A stretch of 64,000 bases of DNA from Geosiphon pyriformis (lineage: Eukaryota; Glomeromycota; Glomeromycetes; Archaeosporales; Geosiphonaceae): assembly GCA_016748015.1 (NCBI GenBank), contig JAAOMT010000671.1, positions 21,627 through 85,626 of the forward strand, given 5' to 3'. How positions within the stretch are numbered: position 1 is the first letter of the stretch; each line of letters starts with the position of its first letter. This document shows positions 45,692-56,959 of the stretch, one piece after another. The translations under genes and the position numbers were made by a program. Under the pieces are notes generated by a model. That model saw nothing but the letters and a program-made list of their open reading frames with translations. It searched no databases and was not told where the DNA came from.

Positions 45692-48600
45692 GTAAGCTCA
45701 TTTGGAGAGTGGCTATGTGCAATATTAGGGATATGACAAATTTAGCTAAATAGAAAGACATTGTTTGTTGGCATAAGAATTCAGGAAATATGATTTTAAT
45801 TATTACTGAGACAAAATTAAGGTCTGACATTATGTCTTGGATCATGAATAGATTTGATAGGCTTTGGGTTTTTACTTTTGGTTTGGATATTGGGTTTTGT
45901 GGTGCTGGGGTTGCCATAATTATGAACATTTCTTTGGCTCAGCATGTTTTGAAAGTGGATGAGATTCCTGGTCATTTGATTTTTATGTGTCTTCTGTTCA
46001 AGAACAAGCTTTCAGTTACAATCTTGGGTTTGTAAGCTGGTGCATCCATTAACACATGGTTTAGTCAAGCTGCTGATATCAATTCTATGGTTTTTAAGAC
46101 AGTTAATTCCAGCTCTTTTGTGGTTTTGGGTGGTAACTTTAACAAAAATGAGTCTAGCAAAAGTGCGAGTTTCAAGTTCTGTTTAAGTTTAGGTCTGGTT
46201 AATATTTTTGATGAACATTTATTGGCCGAGACTTCCACTTGGAGCAATTTTAGAGGTGTTGAGAAAGTGATTGATTTTTTTTAGTAAGTAGGAATTTGGC
46301 GTCTACTATGGCATCACATTTTGTCAATAGTGTGTCTAAGTTTTTTGATACAGATCATAAGTCAGTTTTCATTTCAATTGGTTTGGGTGGGCTGCTGGAT
46401 ACACATCTTATTAGCATTTGCAGACAAGCCAACCGAGACCAGTGGAAGTTCAAATTAAAGAATGCAGATGATGTTTAATGGTTAAGCTTTAAAGACTGCT
46501 TTTCTGCCAAGTTGTTGGCTAGATTGAACATGTTTAAAGAGGCAAGGGTTAATGGTGACTTGAATACAATGTGTAAAATATTGGAGAAGGCCATAGTACA
46601 GTCTGCTGACACAGTTTTCTCTAGAATTTGGTATAGTGAATATGACTGTTTGAAAAATAAACAATCTTCCAAATTCTTTAAATTAGAGCTGCTTGTTGCA
46701 AAAATTGTGAAATGTTAGAACTCTGGTAATCTTCTGAATTTCAACCATCTTATTAAGATATGATTGGCTATTGATATAGTCAAAGCTTCCAAGATTGATA
46801 GCATGGTTTTGAATGATGTAAGCTTAATGAAGTTGATTAAACATTTGTTAGTGATAAAGATAGAGTATCATAAGTCCAAGTATTATGAGTCTAAGATTGC
46901 TAAAGATGCTGCTATAAGGAAGGCAATTGATTATTGTATGGAAAACTTCTGTTCTAACAAAAGAAAGATGATAAAGAGCATTCTGGAACATCCATTTTGC
47001 AAGGTGGTTTTGAATCACTTGGTTGTGGATGATGAGCTAGTGATTGAGCCTAATGAGGTAAAGCTCAAAGTTGATAAAATTATGGAAAGGTAAACAAAGA
47101 AGCGATTAGTTTTTCCAAAATTACCTGACCTTTGGGCTCAACAATATATGCTTTTGAATTATGTGGATGATAATGCTTTCTCTAGTGTAATGATTGAAAT
47201 TAGTATGAAAGAATTGTCTCTGATTGTTGATAATCTGCTGAATAATAAAGCAGCCAGATTATCTAGGATATCTAATGAACCTTGAAAGCATTGTAGTGGG
47301 GAGGTTTTGGCCTGTCTTTTGAAATTGTTGAATTTGTGCTTGAGTATGGGTGCAATTCCTAATCTGTGAAAAGAAGCATGGGTTTCAATGATTCTGAAAC
47401 CTTATAAGTGGGATGGTGTTCTGACAAATACCAGACCTATTGTATTAGTCAAAACAGCATGTAAAATACTATCTAAGATTCTTTCTAATCAGATATCTTT
47501 GGCTTGTAGCAAGTTTAATGTTCTTTATGATAACAATTTTTTGGTGTTGAAGAGTACTTTGACCCAGTCTCCTATTTTTGCTATTGGCTCAGTTGTTGAG
47601 AATGCTTTAGAGAAAAACAGAGAGCTTTGGTTAGTACTGTAGGATATACACAAAGCTTATGATTCAGTAGGCTGGGATCATTTGCAAGCGAGCTTACATC
47701 ACATCAAAATGTGTGAACGTTTCATCCAATTTTTTGGCAACATTCATGAGAACTGGGTTGACAGAGTGATGACTGACTTCGGGCTTTCAGATAGTTATAG
47801 AATACATGATGGGTTGGATCAAGAAGAAGTTTTTTCTCTACTACATTGAAGAATATTTTATGATCCACTTTTGTGTAAAGTAAAAAGACATAAGCACTTA
47901 TGTAGATATAGAATTAATTCTAAGTTTGTAGCAAAGTCTGGCAGAATTGAGGCAAGTGGAGGGAAAACTTTTTTTTTGGCTGCAGGTGCTTTTGTTAATG
48001 ATACAATCTGGGTTGGAAGTAGTCAGGCATCTACACAGTATATTTTGAACATTGCAAGTGAATTTTTTGTAATTAATAACATCTCAATTAATAATGATAA
48101 GATGATAGCAATTTCTATCAATTAAAGAGTTAAGAATGTTTTACTATTAATCAATGGATTGCCAATTTTGATTGCTAAAAAGAGTGAGTCATACTGATAC
48201 TTGATTATCTTTCTGTCAACTGAGGGTCTTTCTAAGTCCAGTTTGGCTTAAGCCCATAAAGATGTCAGGTTTTTTTCTAATATAGTGTTAAGAAAGACTA
48301 TTATGAACAAACAATTCTGTTATTTGGTTTCGGCAGTTTTGCAGCCCATTATTAGCTATCGTGTACAGTTCAGTTTTGTTACTTTAGATGTGTATTGTAA
48401 GTGAGATATCATAGTTAGAAAAGGTCTTAAAGCTAAAGCTGGTTTACCATGTAACTTTACCAGTGAGGTCTTGTACCACTCTTCTTTATATGGTTGGAAG
48501 CCTTTTGAGCAAGTGCAGTCTGAAGGAAAGCTGGCATTATTGATTTCATTTTCTAATGACTGCAGCATTCTTGGACATTTATTTGATCATAGATTTTTGG

Positions 48601-50376
48601 ATTTGCAAATTCTGGGATGGTCTTCTTTGAATTCTTTGCAATTTTCTGTTAAGTTGTATGTTAGTTCTGTAAACAATTTTTTGGCAGGAGTGGTGAAGAT
48701 TTTTTTGGAGAATGAATTGTCTTTAGCGAACAATTTACCTTGTGTCTTTTGTGGGTCTAGTGATTTTCTGATGTCTGGCATTCTGGATCAGTCTTTGTAT
48801 TACAAATCCGTTTTTTCATTAAAGCATTTTGGTGTTGCTTTTGGTGACAAAATTCTTGACAAAAAAAAAGGTGATAGACTAAAAAACATTTCAGCATTAG
48901 AAGTGATTGGACCCAAGGGGCCCTGTGCCTTACTGGTTTTCTTTGACATCTGATTTTATGAACAATTCTGTTTCTTTGGGAGTCAAAACTGCTACTGCTA
49001 CTAAGGAAGATGTGGTAAGTGTTTTGGATTCTGATAAGTTCTCTGAGATTTGTGATAGTCTACTAAAGGTATGATCTGATTGTATTGAGGTTTATACAGA
49101 TGGGTCCTTAAGATGTGCTAGTTCTGTTGAGGTGGTAGGCAGAGCAGCTGCATACTTTCTGGCTGTAAACGCAGACATTGGGGTTAAGGTTGCTGGACTT
49201 TTGTCCTCTACTTTAACTGAACTACAAGCTGTGGTGTTGGCTTTGAAGTGTGTTCCATCTTCTTGCTCAGTGGTTTTGTACTTGAATAGTCAATTTGCAA
49301 TTAATGCCTACATTTCTAAGACTTCTTCGACTACTCCTGACTTCCATAACCAATGTTGGATTGAAAGATTGCAAATTGTCAATCTCCTTAAGGGCAAGAA
49401 TATTTCAATTAAGTAGGTGAAGGTTAAAAGTCATTCAGATGTATTGGGTAACATAAGAACTGATGCACTGGCTAATAAGACTACTTTCTTGTCTTTTTTT
49501 TTGCCAGTTAAAATCTGGGAAAGGTTTCTGGTCACTGAAGAGACTGCCATATCTGGCAATGTTTGTCATTTTGCTTGAAACTTACACCAGTCAATATGCC
49601 ATGCTTATTGGGAGGCTGGTCCAAGTTTTGATATAGTTCCAAATTTTATGATTAAGGAAATAGATTGGGATGTTACTGTAGCAGTTTGGCATTCTAACTT
49701 ACACATGCTTTCTGAGTTCATTTGCAAAAAATCAGCCAATTTACGCACATATTTGATGAAGACTGTATATAGGCAGCTGCCAGTTGTGGTTAGAAAGAGG
49801 TTGTATAACAGAGGTTATCCTGGAGTTTTGTGTTTGCTGTGTGATAAAGTGAAGTTCTCTGATTATGTTTTCACTTGTTCTGGTGACTCTGGCCTCCGCA
49901 GAAACATTTTGGTTAAAGCTGCTGAAAAATGAATATTAATGTCTGATCTTTCAAGTTTATTTCCATCTGCTATTTTGCTCTTACTCTCGTCATGTTCTTT
50001 AGATGTGAGTCTTTATATGGCAGTATGCAAGAGTTTTGTAATAAGAGACTGGTATGCCAAAGCTGTTTTAGTTTTTGAGAGAAAAAAAAAGCTACTCAGA
50101 CTCTTTTGGAATACATCAAATTTGTGGTAGAGTTGCAGCACACTCGAATATGGGCTATTAGGGCCAAACATAAAGCAGAGATGGAAAAAACTGGCTTGGT
50201 TGGAGATAATGGTGTGGTTTCTGGCTTGTCCAGCAGTGTGGTTTCTATATTGTTGACTGGTATTGTCCATATGCTTGGTGTTATAAAATCTTTTGCTGTT
50301 AGATTTGATAAGTGCAAATTGTGTTGTTTTTTCTCTGGTTTGGATGATAATGCTTTTGTTATCATAAGTGTGTAGT
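45688..50376 (+). pseudogene. LINE 2 ORF2: endonuclease, RT, RNase H (broken)
   Basis: Endonuclease segments IITETKLRSD and VVLGGNFNKN (about 46120), where the usual GDFN has become GNFN, removing a catalytic Asp. RT from about 47200 with LKPYKWDGVLTNTRPI, DIHKAYDSVGWDHL, GLDQEEVF and the catalytic box FVND (47991-48002), which loses the first Asp, unlike LINE 1. RNase H at about 49080-49500 (EVYTDGSLRCASSVE, VKSHSDVLGNIRTDALA). The C-terminal finger is CLLCDKVKFSDYVFTC (about 49830-49880). Stops and shifts are spread throughout. Confidence 0.85.
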
Positions 50377-50519
50377 GTTGCCTTGTCTGGCCCAAGTGGC
50401 TGGCCACATGTAATCTGTGTGTGAACTGTGTTTAATTGGTTCTACTTAGTTTGGTTTTATGTACTAGATAGCAATTAGACTTCACTCATAAAACTTGTAA
50501 TAAAAAAAAATAAAAAAAC

Positions 50520-50954
50520 ATATTAAAAAAAATTTAAGTTTGTTGTTATTAATTACTTAAACCCAAAAAACATTACTAAATATCAAAGAACAAAAAATAG
50601 ACAAATTACAAATATTTAGCTTTAGAAAATATGTATTTAAGAGACTTTTGGCTAAAAAATCCAAAGAATTTGACTTATTATATTTAAAAACAAAATATTT
50701 AAGATAATTATATTTATAATAACAAATTCTATTAAGAATAAAAACAGTACAAAAAACTTAATTGATATTATTTTTAAATTCAAAACAATTGTTTTTACAA
50801 GCAATATAAACAAAAATGTCTTAAATTAATTTATTTAAATCTAAATAATTTAATCTAAAATAGTTTTAATTATATATACTAAATTTTTTTTAATTAGTAC
50901 AAACTATTTTTTAATAAAATTATCAGTTTAATCTAATTTAACAAACTTTATTAT
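50520..50954. other. AT-rich spacer without genes
   Basis: No supported coding sequence. It lies between the poly(A) of LINE 2 and the poly(A) side of the minus-strand element that follows, so it may be old relic sequence. Confidence 0.55.
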
Positions 50955-52640
50955 AGTTTTTTTTATTATTATTAAGAATTTAACAAGTATGGCCCAACCA
51001 CTATTTAGAAATTAGAACCAAACTAAGTAATTTAGGGCTAAATATAGTTCATATACTTACTACATATAACCAGTTACTTGAGCCAGTTCAGACTATACTA
51101 CATTGATACACCAGAAGAAAACATACCCAAAAAAGACATCTTTTGAACAATCTCAAATAATATAGCATTATTATTAACTAATTCAACCAACTATTCAGTT
51201 GTCTTAAAGGCATTAGCCTTTATAGCAGCAGATTTATGTTCCCAAAAAGACATTAAATTAGAAAACATATTATTATCAAAAGATGATAAACTTACATAAA
51301 AGCCAGACATATCAATGTCTTTAAAACCACACTCAGTTTTTAGAGTGACTACTTCATGCTCCAACTTACCAACAGCTCTACTAAAAGTACTCATGTAAAC
51401 CAAAACCTTATTGACTCTAAGGCCAAGAGCAAAACTTGAAACCAAATTATTATTAACAAATTGTTCAAAAACTTTGACCATAAAGCCAACAGACTTAACA
51501 ATAGATTCAACCAAAACAGAAAGCTTAGCCAAATCAGATTCTAGAGACACCAGCTAAGAAAACACCAAAAAATTTATAACAGTAACAGAAAAAGCAGCAG
51601 CCACCAAAAGAGGAAACTCAGAAAGAACAGGAGGAACAGATGCCTTTGCATAAGACAAAAAGCCAACAAAATGTGGTTTAAACATCTTGGGAGCCTTAAA
51701 AGGGAGAAGTGAAGCAACCTTACAGTCCATGGCCAAGTGGCTTATTTCTTGACACTGAAAACAATGCCAACAACTAGAAGTTTCCCACCAGATATGACAC
51801 TTCCTTAGTGTACCAGTTTTAACAACAGCAAGGTCTAAATCAGCTTAAGAGCCAAATATAACCAAAACAAAGTGAAAACAATGACCAGAATTAGGAGACT
51901 AAGGAATAAAACAAGACTGACCACCAACTTGAGAAACCATATCACTGATTTCAAAGGCAGTGCAGCCAGGAGAAAAATTGACCAACTTGGTCTTAAACTT
52001 ATCACAAGACACAATTGTTTCTTGTTAATTCACAAGGGAAAAAATCTGAATACTATCTTTGCTTACCAAAATCAACCAGTGCTTAAGAGCAGATGTAACA
52101 GCAACCAAATTCTTAAAATGGATTACAACATACTGCCAAATGCCAGCAGGCTTTAGCACAACATGAGTAATCACACCAAAAACACTGGGAGCTGTCTTAA
52201 TGTCAGCAGCAGACACACCTAAAGGCATATTATGCAGTACAACAGCAGCAGAAAAAGAGCCAGACTCAGAAACTACCAAGAACTTGGCGATTTTGAGAGT
52301 GGCCAAACATACAGAGCTTGTAAGCTCAACCAAAAATACAGCTTCCAAAGATACTTGAGAAGCAAATTCCACACAAAACAGCTTCATATTGTTTTTTGAT
52401 ACTGACTTTACACCCAGAAAACCATGTACTGACTGAAAAACAGCCTTAACATGAGCCAATTTGATCTTAAAAGTAGCACCAGACACCAGAATAGAGGCCA
52501 CCCATTCAGCAAACTTTTAGCAGCTAGCAATAGTTTCTCAAGCACCACCAGAAATAGTACCAGAAACTAAAAGAAGAGATGATTCAGTTTCTATTTAATC
52601 AGTCCAGTTCTCAAAAACAGGTAACCCAATAGGAGAAAAT
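50955..52640 (-). mobile_element. ORF1-only LINE derivative
   Basis: Minus-strand ORF1-like protein from about 52640 to 51191, in one main frame with a few stops. It has an RRM-like segment (VVLHNMPLGVSAADIKTAPS, AGIWQYVVIHFKNLVAVTSA), a zinc knuckle CFQCQEISHLAMDC (about 51745-51785) and a coiled-coil C-terminus (VGKLEHEVVTLKTECGF). About 90 bases further comes a LINE 3' end (CTGGCTCAAGTAACTGGTT, GGTTGGGCCATACTTG) and an A-rich tail near 50955. No endonuclease or RT lies between, so ORF2 is absent. It is either a non-autonomous derivative or an internal deletion. Confidence 0.6.
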
Positions 52641-52732
52641 TGTTTTGCTTCTAAAACCAGTGATGATCTACTGAAAGACAACACATTTGACAACACAGTT
52701 AGTGATTGATCTAGGCCTATCTTGGATGACAT

Positions 52733-53602
52733 TGTTACAGATGATTATTTGGGGTTTCAATTCAAATAACAAACTCATAACTTGGTGCTCAGTGACTAAT
52801 CTGATGAATGATGATGGTAATATTGGTATGTTATCTTTATCTGAAGGTTTTAATTGAGTTCTTTGTATAATGGACAGAAATTCAATGTTGTCTTTCCAGT
52901 AGCTTTCCAGAATCACAATTCTGTCAAATTTTTTTCTTAGCATAGTGGCTGGTAATCTGGCAGTGATACTCTTCTGGTAAGCTAGCCATTAATATATATA
53001 ATTCTTATACCCTTCCTTTGAAGTTTTTTACCAGGCTATTCTTGACATCAATAACTCAGCACTTAATCTTCAATCAATTAGCAACTCCAAAAAAAATAAC
53101 AAAATAAAATAAAAGGAAAATAAAAGAAAATAAGAAAACAATTAAAAGCAATTGCAAGTTAGTATTCCATCAATAGTCATGATCAAGAGCTATTGTTCCA
53201 GTGTGGTTAAGTATTACTTGTTATCAACATGTAGTGTTAATAGTGAAGAGTGAAGTAAGATAACAAATAGTTATTTATTGATATAGAAGGTTATATTAGA
53301 AAAAATCTAAACTGGGAGATCTGTCTTTTTTACTTCTAATGCTACCACTATATATACATAATTGAGATTTCTCAATTCCTCAATTCTTTATATCAGGAAT
53401 CCTGGAATTTCTGGAATCCTGCAATTTCTTTTAAGAGGAATTCTGGAATTCTGGAATCTTGCAATTCTTTATACAAAAATCCTGAAATTTCTAGAATCTT
53501 GCAATTCCTCTTGAGAGAAATTCTGGAATTCTACATTCACTATGGCTACTTCTGATTGGCTAATTTATATCCTAATATATTTCTTATATTCTATGAGTAA
53601 CA
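52733..53602 (-). repeat. 3' LTR of gypsy C
   Basis: Read on the minus strand it begins TGTTACTCATAG right after GGAGAGAATAA (polypurine tract) and ends CATCTGTAACA at 52733; 870 bp. U3 holds tandem GGAATT/CCTGGAATT-type phrases (about 53390-53530), then a TATATATA promoter-like box near 53352. The last 200 bases (AAAAAAATTTGACAG region) are shared with the remnant at 61992-62212 and with the LTR of element A. Confidence 0.88.
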
Positions 53603-53616
53603 TTATTCTCTCCTTT

Positions 53617-54240
53617 TTAATATTGAGCTCTGTTAAGATCTCCCAAATCTCCTAGCTCTAATTCTTTATTATTGAGTAGTTCTTGGACTTCTTTTCCAAG
53701 AATTATTTGTGTTATCTTGTTCTGTAATTCTTCAAATTGGGCATTGATTATTTTTCTCATTTGGTTAACAGTAACAGTGTCTATTTCAGTATTGAGCAAA
53801 ATTTCTAGTCGATTTTGAAATCCAGTATGTAGCTGATAAATGGCTCTTGCTTATGTGGTTAAATTGTTTTTCTCCACAAATTGTTCCAGTTGTTGTAATA
53901 TTGTTATATCAAATAATTGTTTTGTCTTATCCGTGTATAGATTCTGAATGTTCACGTGTTGTCCCAAGTAAAAATAACAAAGTTTCTTGGAAATTGTTGT
54001 ATTCACCAGTCTCAGGTTTCTATAGTCAACTCTTAATATTGGGTAACTTTGAGTTGTGTTTCTATCGCCAATTTTACTTTTGCCATTATTTTGTCAACAG
54101 TGTTTTCTGTTTTTCTCTGTACTTTATCTTGTGGTTTTTTTTTGGTGTTTGTGTATCTGATGGTTTGTTAATTAATTGTGATTTTCATTTCTTGTTGTTG
54201 GATCAATTAAAAGAGTTGTTGTGCTAGTGAGTGAATGTTG
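53617..54240 (-). pseudogene. Extra 3' ORF of gypsy C
   Basis: Between integrase and LTR. The last part is open: RAIYQLHTGFQNRLEILL and VNQMRKIINAQFEELQNKIT, ending with LGDLNRAQY. LEQFVEKNNLT near 53850 matches VEKFVERSNLT in the 3' ORF of element A. The N-terminal part contains stops at Trp and Gln positions. Helical, acidic and Gln-rich; no domain recognised. Confidence 0.6.
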
Positions 54241-54569
54241 TCAGTAATTTCCATTTTTCTGATGTCTTTTATCATGTCTATTATGTTTTTATATACTCTT
54301 TCCATTGTTTAATTGTATGTGTTTTGTCCAATGATTATGATTGGTTCCAGATCTCGTGGAATCTCATCTGGTTGGACTAGTATTCTTTGTACTCCTAATT
54401 GTGAAATATTACTGGTGAATAGTGACACTATATGGTAATATGGTTTTAATTGATTACCATGTGCTGCTTTGGCTAAAATTTTATTATTCCATCTTAATTT
54501 ATAAGCTCCATTTTCAAGAATTTCTTTTATGTGAAATGGTTTGTTCCATTTGGGGTCAAATTTTCCACT

Positions 54570-55643
54570 CTATTGTTTTTCCATTTTGGTATGATGTAGA
54601 AGTACTTTGTCTCCAATCTTGAATTCAACTGGTTTATCTGGTAGTTGGTTATCATGTTTTTCTTTTTGTTTTTCCTGTGACTTTTGAATGTTATCAGCTG
54701 CTTTTTGTTGTTTGTTTTCTAGTGTTTCCATTAAGTCATATGTTTTTTTCAACAATGTTTTCTGAAAATTGTCTTTAGTTATTGGTTTTGTTGGATAAGT
54801 ATTGACTTCTATCTCAACTAGTAATGTTGCTGTTTTACCATATACTAATTCAAATAGTGTTGCTTGTGTGGTATCTTGCTTCATTGTCCAATAAGCAAAT
54901 AGTACTGATGGTATGAACAAATTCCATTCATTCTGGTTTTTTTGACTGATTTTGGCGATTGCTTCACACAATGTTCTGTTAAATCTTTTAACTAACCCAT
55001 TTGTTTGTGGATGGTATGGCAATGATAATGGTCTTTTGATTCCAAATTTTTGACTTAATTCTGCTAATGTTCTATTCACAAAGTGAGTTCCTTGATCAGA
55101 TAATAATTCTTTTAGACATCTATGTCGACAGATTAAATCTTGGTGGGCGAATTCGGCAACAGATTCTGCATCTGCTTTTTGAATGACTTTTGCTTCTGGC
55201 CAATTTGTGAGATAATTCATGGCTACTGCAATATATCTGTTGCCTCTGCTAGTGATTGTTAATAATCCAACTAAATCGATTCCAATGCAGTCAAATGATT
55301 GTTTTATTTTAATTGGTCTCAATAGTTTACTGGGTTTTGTTCCATCTTTTCTCTGACAAGCATCACAATTTTGAACATATTGGATAATGTTTGGATATAT
55401 AGATGGCTAATAATATCTTTTTCTGGCTTTTTCTATTGTTGCTTCTTTATGAAAATATCCTGCTGTTGGATCTGAGTGCATATTAAACAATATTGTCTCT
55501 TTCTCTGATTCTGTAATTACTCTGGTTGGTTGATCTGAATTTTTTCTGTTTTTCTGGTAAAGTATATTTTGATGATTGATAAAATATTTTGATTGTTGTT
55601 TTATATTGTTTTGTTTCTTTTGAGATAATTTCTCTTTGAACAA
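54570..55643 (-). pseudogene. Integrase of gypsy C (catalytic Glu changed to Lys)
   Basis: Zinc-binding part 55643-55340 (HSDPTAGYFHKE, then NCDACQRK). Core 55322-54950: CIGIDLVGLLT, SDQGTHFVN and YHPQTNGLVKRFN; the last has Lys where element A has the catalytic Glu (NGLVERFN), a GAA-to-AAA change. The C-terminal region ends with KIGDKVLLHHTKMEKQ near 54573. The 250-codon core ORF (55322-54570) has no internal stop, so the missense change is informative. Confidence 0.85.
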
Positions 55644-55699
55644 TTGGGTATTTATATAATATTAGAGTTGTTGGTATTTTTGTGTGTTTATCTTTTGTT

Positions 55700-56119
55700 A
55701 TATTTTTGAATTAAAATGTTCTAGATTTGTCTCATTCGTGACAAATCATTGGCATTTTCATTGTCTTTCTCCTTTTTATAATGTACTGTAAATTTGTATG
55801 GTAATAATGCTATTTTTCATCTTATATAATAATCATCCCCAAATTCTTGTTTCTGGATTGAAGTTAATCCTTTGTAATCAGTATAAACATCAAACTTTTG
55901 GCTCAAGTATTCTTTCTATTTGGTGACAACCTAATAGATAGCTAAGTGCTCTAATGCTGGAGTTCTATAATTCTTTTCAGCTGGACTTAAGCTTCTACTA
56001 GTGTAAGCTACTGGATGTTCTCTTCCATTTGGTTCTTTCTGTGATAGTACTGCTCCTAATGCTTGGTCTAATACATCAGTGGTGATTATGAATGGTTTGC
56101 TGTGATTTGGATACATCAA
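55700..56119 (-). pseudogene. RNase H domain of gypsy C
   Basis: Same frame as RT. PFIITTDVLDQALGAVLSQK keeps the first Asp lost in elements A and B; then REHPVAYTSRSLSPAEKNYR, ALEHLAIY, FDVYTDYKGLTSI. Stops at Trp positions (after IY, VTK and YIR) break the second half. Confidence 0.8.
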
Positions 56120-56219
56120 TACTGGAGCTTAAATAAGCTTTTTTCTTAATGTGTCAAACACTACTTGTTGAGCTTTGATCCATTTATACTTCACATTCTT
56201 GGTTTGTAGATGGTGAAGT

Positions 56220-56959
56220 GGCTAAGCCAGTTTTGAAAAGTCTTTGATAAAATGGCGATAATAGCCTGCAAACCCCAAAAATGCTCTTAATTTTGTCAAG
56301 TTAGTTGGTACTAAAAAGTTTTTAACTACTTCAATCTTATCTGGATCCATTTTAATTCTGTTTTTGCTTATCACATGTCCCAAAAACCTGAGTTCAATTT
56401 TTCCAAAGAAACATTTGGTTGCATTTAGTTTCAATCCAGCTTTTCTTAGTCTTTTAAATACTTGTTAGAGATAATGCAGATGATCATCAAATGTTTTTAA
56501 GAATACATTGGTGTTATCCAAGTATACAACTACTGATTTCCATAGTAATCCAGTATAGACAATTTCCATGAGCCATTGGAATGTTGTTGGAGTGTTCATT
56601 AAGCCAAATGGCATGACTTCAAATTCAAAATTCTCTTCTCTTGTTGTAAACGCAGTCTTTTTTTTGTTAGCTGGATCCATGGCTACTTGCCAGTAATTAC
56701 TATCTAAATCTAATGTTGAAAACTATTTATTTCCACTGAAAACATTGAATAACTCCTGAATTCATGGAGTTGGATAACTGTCTCCATGAGTAATACTATT
56801 GAGTTTTTGATAATCCACACAAAAGTGGATTTTCCCATTTTTCTTCTGGACTAGTACCACTGGTGATGACCATAGACTTATTGACAGCTGAATTAGCCCA
56901 TTGTCAAGCATTTGATTGATTTCTTGATGAATGATCTCATGGCTAGCTGGTAGTACTCT
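56220..56959 (-). pseudogene. Reverse transcriptase of gypsy C
   Basis: Continues in frame from the 432-codon ORF upstream. Motifs: [58 protein letters not shown], and the catalytic box VVVYLDNTNVF (about 56508-56530), Asn replacing the second Asp as in element A. Thumb LRFLGHVISKNRIKMDP and FLGFAGYYRHFIKDFSKLA follow. Three or four stops at Trp/Gln codons. Confidence 0.88.

Larger units (their letters stand above)
43694..50519 (+). mobile_element. Full-length LINE 2, same family as LINE 1
   Basis: Same 5' end and layout as LINE 1, ending in a poly(A)-like run at 50500-50519. The 3' UTR shares GTGTAGTGTTGCCTTG and AAGTGGCTGG with LINE 1. The proteins are clearly related but diverged, so they are two separate insertions of one family in the same orientation. 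Many stops; inactive. Confidence 0.88.

Noticed and set aside
53847-54622. Plus-strand ORFs with membrane-like Phe/Leu-rich translations
   Set aside because: They are the antisense of the 3' ORF and integrase tail of gypsy C.
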